Shown here: positions 60,854 to 64,000 of the stretch, piece by piece
Position numbering within the stretch: the stretch's first letter is position 1
Layout: every line of letters starts with the position of its first letter
Made by a program: the position numbers and the translations under genes
Assembly: GCA_964605705.1 (NCBI GenBank)
Contig: CAZSDW010000012.1
Location: 16,254-80,253 of the forward strand
DNA from: CAZSDW01 sp964605705
Lineage (GTDB): Bacteria; Fidelibacterota; UBA2242
Direction of reading: 5' to 3'
DNA length: 64,000 nt
Notes under the pieces: model-generated
What the model saw: the letters and a program-made list of their open reading frames with translations, nothing else
Told to the model about the DNA's origin: nothing
Databases searched by the model: none

Positions 60854-61693
60854 ATGAAAAGTATTATTGAAATTATTCAAAATCGCCGATCATACCGAAG
60901 CTACAAGCCAATTAAATTACCGGAGGAAATTCTAAAGAAAATCAATCCTATTCTTCAGGAATGTCCACCAGGACCTTATGGGAACGAAGCTATTTTCTTA
61001 CTGGTACATAAGTCCCATGCACTTGATCAGAAGATCAAACTCGGCACCTACGGTTTTATCAGCAGCGCGCAGCATTTCATTGTTGGTACGATGCAAGCCA
61101 GTGCAGCTGGATTTGTGGATTTTGGTTACCGGATGGAGTGGATCATTCTCCAACTTACCGCACTGGGATTGGGAACCTGCTGGTTGGGCGGCAGTCTCAA
61201 ACGCAGCGAATTTGCCAAACTTATCGGACTTCCGGAAAATGAGGTGATTCCGGCGGTCACACCTGTCGGTTTTCCAACTGAAAAACAGTCTGTTCGGGAT
61301 CGGCTCATCCGCCTTGGCGCCAGTTCAAAAAAGCGCAAGCCCTGGAAAGAAATATTCTTTGATGAAGACTTCTCTAAGCCACTGACTCCGGAAAATGCCG
61401 GAAGATATGCCACCGCCCTGGAGATGGTTCGCCTGGCGCCCTCGGCTTCTAACCGACAGCCCTGGCGGATTGTGAAAAATGGCAAATTTTATCACTTTTA
61501 CCTGCAGCGAACCGATAGATATTATCGTCTATCCCCTGCCATCGATCTTCAAAAAATCGACATGGGTATTGCAATGTGTCATTTCGATTTGACAGCAGGT
61601 GCATTGAATTTACCCGGCAGCTGGCAAACAGCGAACCCACAGATTTCTAAGTCGGAGAACCGGGAATATCTCCTCAGTTGGAAATTGGAATAA
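60854..61693 (+). CDS. Nitroreductase-family protein (TM1586 type)
   Basis: A 279-residue FMN-dependent nitroreductase-fold protein. IIQNRRSYRSYKPIKLPEE is the FMN-binding N-terminal signature, and ALGLGTCWLGGSLKRSEF is conserved. A second half (YATALEMVRLAPSASNRQPW) repeats the flavin-binding loop, as in the TM1586 group, where one chain forms what is usually a dimer. It may reduce quinones or nitro compounds with NAD(P)H; the substrate is unknown. Confidence 0.8.
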   Translation: MKSIIEIIQNRRSYRSYKPIKLPEEILKKINPILQECPPGPYGNEAIFLLVHKSHALDQKIKLGTYGFISSAQHFIVGTMQASAAGFVDFGYRMEWIILQLTALGLGTCWLGGSLKRSEFAKLIGLPENEVIPAVTPVGFPTEKQSVRDRLIRLGASSKKRKPWKEIFFDEDFSKPLTPENAGRYATALEMVRLAPSASNRQPWRIVKNGKFYHFYLQRTDRYYRLSPAIDLQKIDMGIAMCHFDLTAGALNLPGSWQTANPQISKSENREYLLSWKLE

Positions 61694-61700
61694 TATCCAA

Positions 61701-61735
61701 CCTTACGAAGGTCTATAACCTTCGGAAGGTTTTTA
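61701..61735. repeat. Tandem small palindromes in convergent gap
   Basis: Two related 13-base palindromic units (ACCTTACGAAGGT and ACCTTCGGAAGGT) lie 5 bases apart, the second followed by TTTTA. They lie between the nitroreductase-like stop and the LamG gene stop. They may serve as a weak terminator and resemble the arms at 46179-46220. Confidence 0.5.
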
Positions 61736-61739
61736 TACC

Positions 61740-62927
61740 CTAGCGAATAAATATCATCTTGTTAGTACAAAGGTACTTGCCACTCGCGATTTTTAAGAAA
61801 TACAATCCCGAAGTCACCAGCTCGCCATTCTGATTTGTACCATCCCAGTTCAACATATAAGAACCGGCAGCCTGATTACTCCGGATCAGGGTAACGACCT
61901 TTTCACCCAACATATTATAAATGACTAACTCTACATAGCCATCTTCCGGTAAATCATAGGAAATCGTCGTCACCGGGTTGAATGGATTGGGGTAATTGGG
62001 ATATAAACGGAATGCTTTGGAAACACCTCTTTCTACAGGCGTCGCGGAAACCGGTCCATTCAATTTCGTGTTTCCGCCAAAATCCACATCCTCCAGCTTG
62101 TACCAGTAGGTAATGCCATTTTTAACATCGTTATCCACATACTCGTATTCATGCTTGCTCGATGAATTCCCCGCACCGGGAATCAATTGATCATTGATTT
62201 TTGAAAATTGATCATTGGCATTCGTGCTGCGGTAGATGTTAAAGCCGAGATTGTCGAGCTCGGATTCGGTAAACCAATTCAACGTTACTATTCCGTCTCC
62301 AGCAATCGCCAGAAAATCCACAAGTTCCACCGGCAGGGAATTATCTCCAGAGGTTGAGGCTAATGTATAGTAATAACCATCCTTAAAGGTATAGGAAGTT
62401 TTAATGAAATCTGTCCCATCATAGGAACCTTCGATAATCGTCGCATCGGAGAAGGTCCCGTCCTGGTCTTCCAGTAAGCACAAATCACCACTTGCTCCGA
62501 TTCCGAGTCCTGAGCAATCAAACACAAAATCGCCCGCTAAACCGGCGTTCTTTTCCACCCGCCAGACACGATTCAAACGGCGATCAATGCCATCCGGTTT
62601 ATCGGATGTGTTAGCAGACAGACTCCCATTGTTATGCCCAAAGGCGATCCGATTGCTGCCGGAGACATCGGAATCTGTGATTGTCAAGATAGAAGACGAA
62701 TTGGAATTGTCGGCTGACCAGATGCTGATCAGATCGGTCTTGTCGCTGGTAAAAGTGGTCGCCAATGGCGCAATAGTTGTAACCCAAAATATGCCTGAAA
62801 AGTTATTTAATGCTCCGTCATTATCACCTTTGAAATCGGTGGCAGTGGTGCCAGTACCGTCGTTGAATTTCCAGTAGGCAACTAAATTATCATAGTATGG
62901 ATGTGTATTATCTATTTCTTTGTACAT
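61740..62927 (-). pseudogene. Broken LamG/T9SS protein, C-terminal piece
   Basis: 395 residues containing a fibronectin-type-III-like region (VELVDFLAIAGDGIVTLNWF) and a T9SS type A sorting domain (NYPNPFNPVTTISYDLPEDG and end LCTNKMIFIR). Its first codons continue, in the same frame, the LamG piece at 62934-63344 across a single TAG at 62934-62936. The protein was probably one chain. It is listed separately because the stop breaks it. Confidence 0.75.
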
Positions 62928-62933
62928 CCATTT

Positions 62934-63344
62934 CTAAATAATCGACTGGGTTAAATTAGTATCCCATATTCGAATTTCATCCAAAACACCATTAAAGTTT
63001 TGAGCCCAGTTTCCTTCAATGTATCTTGCTCCGATGCCTGATTTGGTAGGTAAATTTCCGGTATATTCCTCTGAATCACCTGAATTATCAAGTACTCCGT
63101 TAAGATAAAAAATCCAAGAATCCCCATTTTGCACATATGCGATATGAAACCATTTGTTGGTTGTGACAGTAGAGGTTGTGCTGGCTCCATATCCCGGTGG
63201 GGTATACTGATCAAATTTTACTTTGTTATCACTGTAATAAATCGATAAATGATTTCTGGCTTGACTGCTTTCATACTCTCCATATATTGCATTAATTGCT
63301 GCCATGTCCCGGATATAGAACCAAGCAGAAATGGTAAAACTCAA
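62934..63344 (-). pseudogene. Broken LamG/T9SS protein, middle LamG piece
   Basis: A second LamG (concanavalin-like) domain: LSFTISAWFYIRDMAAI, WFHIAYVQNGDSWIFYLNG and FNGVLDEIRIWDTNLTQS. The same frame is open upstream to about 63549, including DHDGTLINGPTW. It ends in TAG just after TQSII, where related LamG proteins continue with a Gln/Lys helix into the next repeat. One base (CAG to TAG) would explain it. Confidence 0.75.
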
Positions 63345-63457
63345 TTTTGTACCGATTAAATCAGTAGCATCTAATTCAACATAATCATCACTACCATCAA
63401 AATCCAGCGCGTTGCCGCCAATAGGCGCAGTGGAAGCCGTCCAAGTTGGACCATTGA

Positions 63458-63964
63458 TTAAAGTTCCATCATGATCGTTACTTGTTTCATCATAAGCAAT
63501 GGTGCCGGTATTTTCATTGAACCATATACTGTTTCTGTTCCAAATAACTTATCGTTCAAATAAAGTGAAACCGATGAAGTGCTATTAATAACCAGTGCTA
63601 TGTGCACCCACTGATCGTAAAGACCGATAAATGCATCCGTAAAAATTGCATCGCAGGACCAGCCATAGAAATAAATATCATCTGAAATTTCACTGCTACT
63701 GTTTACCCTCAGACCTCTGGCTTTTCCCTTTTCACCAACTGTATTTCCCCAAAATGAGTTGTCGGTCTCTCCCGAAGCTGTCCAAACCCAGCCTTCGAAT
63801 GTCCCACTACTAGTTGGAAGGGCAAAAGTATTGGTCGTAATCACATAATCATTTGTCCCATCGAAACTCAGCGCATAGCCGCCCGCTTGAGCAATTAACC
63901 GATTCCACAAAAGAATCGTTAAAACGGCAAGAATGTGGAATAAATCATGTGTCTTCATGCTCAC
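63458..63964 (-). pseudogene. Broken LamG/T9SS protein, N-terminal piece
   Basis: 168 residues: signal peptide (ILAVLTILLWNRLIAQA) and a first LamG domain (YALSFDGTNDYVITTNTF, FEGWVWTAS, WVHIALVINSTSSVSLYLN). The chain leaves frame near 63510-63540 after LYLNDKLFGTETV. The last strand and link to the next repeat (about 60 residues) appear missing. The change of frame suggests a deletion or assembly collapse, not a simple base error. Confidence 0.75.
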
Positions 63965-64000
63965 CGCCTTTTTTGAGTTAAGACGACAATTATAATTCTT

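Noticed and set aside
62934..62936. Amber codon recoding (TAG as glutamine) in the LamG gene
   Set aside because: Other genes here (serA at 16538, ftcD at 58305) use TAG as the normal stop, so a mutation or sequencing error is more likely.
1..64000. tRNA, rRNA or CRISPR features
   Set aside because: No cloverleaf-like sequence in the gene gaps, no rRNA-like region and no regularly spaced repeats were seen.

Overview
The window is a stretch of a bacterial chromosome, apparently from an uncultured anaerobe of the Fibrobacterota-Chlorobi-Bacteroidota (FCB) group. Candidates such as KSB1, Calditrichota, Neomarinimicrobiota or Cloacimonadota fit, but the sequence does not settle the phylum. Two secreted proteins end in a Por/type IX (T9SS) sorting domain with the NFPNPFNP or NYPNPFNP signature. 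There are ferredoxin-dependent 2-oxoacid oxidoreductases, molybdenum hydroxylases and system II cytochrome c maturation. Most operon starts have Shine-Dalgarno sites. A 100-base run of N (35005-35104) marks a scaffold join, so the source is a draft or metagenome assembly.

Layout. 1-4401: a cell-envelope polysaccharide/LPS-core locus (GT4 cut by the window edge, two GT2-type enzymes, a deoxyhypusine-synthase-like protein, a GT9 heptosyltransferase-like enzyme). 4643-8343: two envelope proteins, one a predicted metallopeptidase + beta-propeller + barrel protein. 8446-13981: a minus-strand operon for amino-acid/2-oxoacid catabolism (IlvE, a cysteine-less AhpD-like protein, an aminotransferase, ferredoxin subunit, 2-oxoacid:ferredoxin oxidoreductase alpha and a beta-gamma fusion), ended by a strong terminator. 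14494-17803: a serine-biosynthesis-like triad (class V aminotransferase, SerA, DUF1015), also ended by a strong terminator. 17970-18866: ResB-like cytochrome c biogenesis protein.

19662-42870 is the centrepiece: about 23 kb of almost gapless minus-strand genes that match the widespread ygeW-ygeY-ygfK-ssnA-hyuA-xdh purine (xanthine/urate-type) catabolic cluster. It holds two complete molybdenum hydroxylases (FAD, 2Fe-2S and Mo subunits each), their maturation factors (XdhC, MocA, a THEP1-like NTPase, a DUF364/DUF4213 protein), three amidohydrolases, an M20 peptidase, a transcarbamylase, YgfK and two fold-type-II PLP enzymes. Two foreign-looking units are embedded in it: a PIN/AbrB toxin-antitoxin pair with a palindromic operator, and a GxxExxY gene bounded by perfect 22-bp inverted repeats. 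The block lies between resB and ccsA (43014-43772), genes that are usually neighbours.

43954-45606 is a CBM9-like secreted protein with a T9SS tail. 46232-53520 is an arginine biosynthesis operon (argR-argG-argH-argC-argJ-argB-argD in transcription order) with two ARG boxes over the argR promoter. 53697-58305 is a histidine-degradation operon (hutU, hutI, fused ftcD; no hutH in the window). The right end holds an MFS transporter, a HAD phosphatase, a small conserved protein, a nitroreductase-like protein and a decayed LamG/T9SS gene. Functionally the window is a nitrogen-compound scavenging region: purines, branched-chain amino acids and histidine are broken down to ammonia, C1-tetrahydrofolate, acyl-CoA and reduced ferredoxin, next to arginine and serine synthesis. 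No tRNA, rRNA, CRISPR array or transposase gene was seen.
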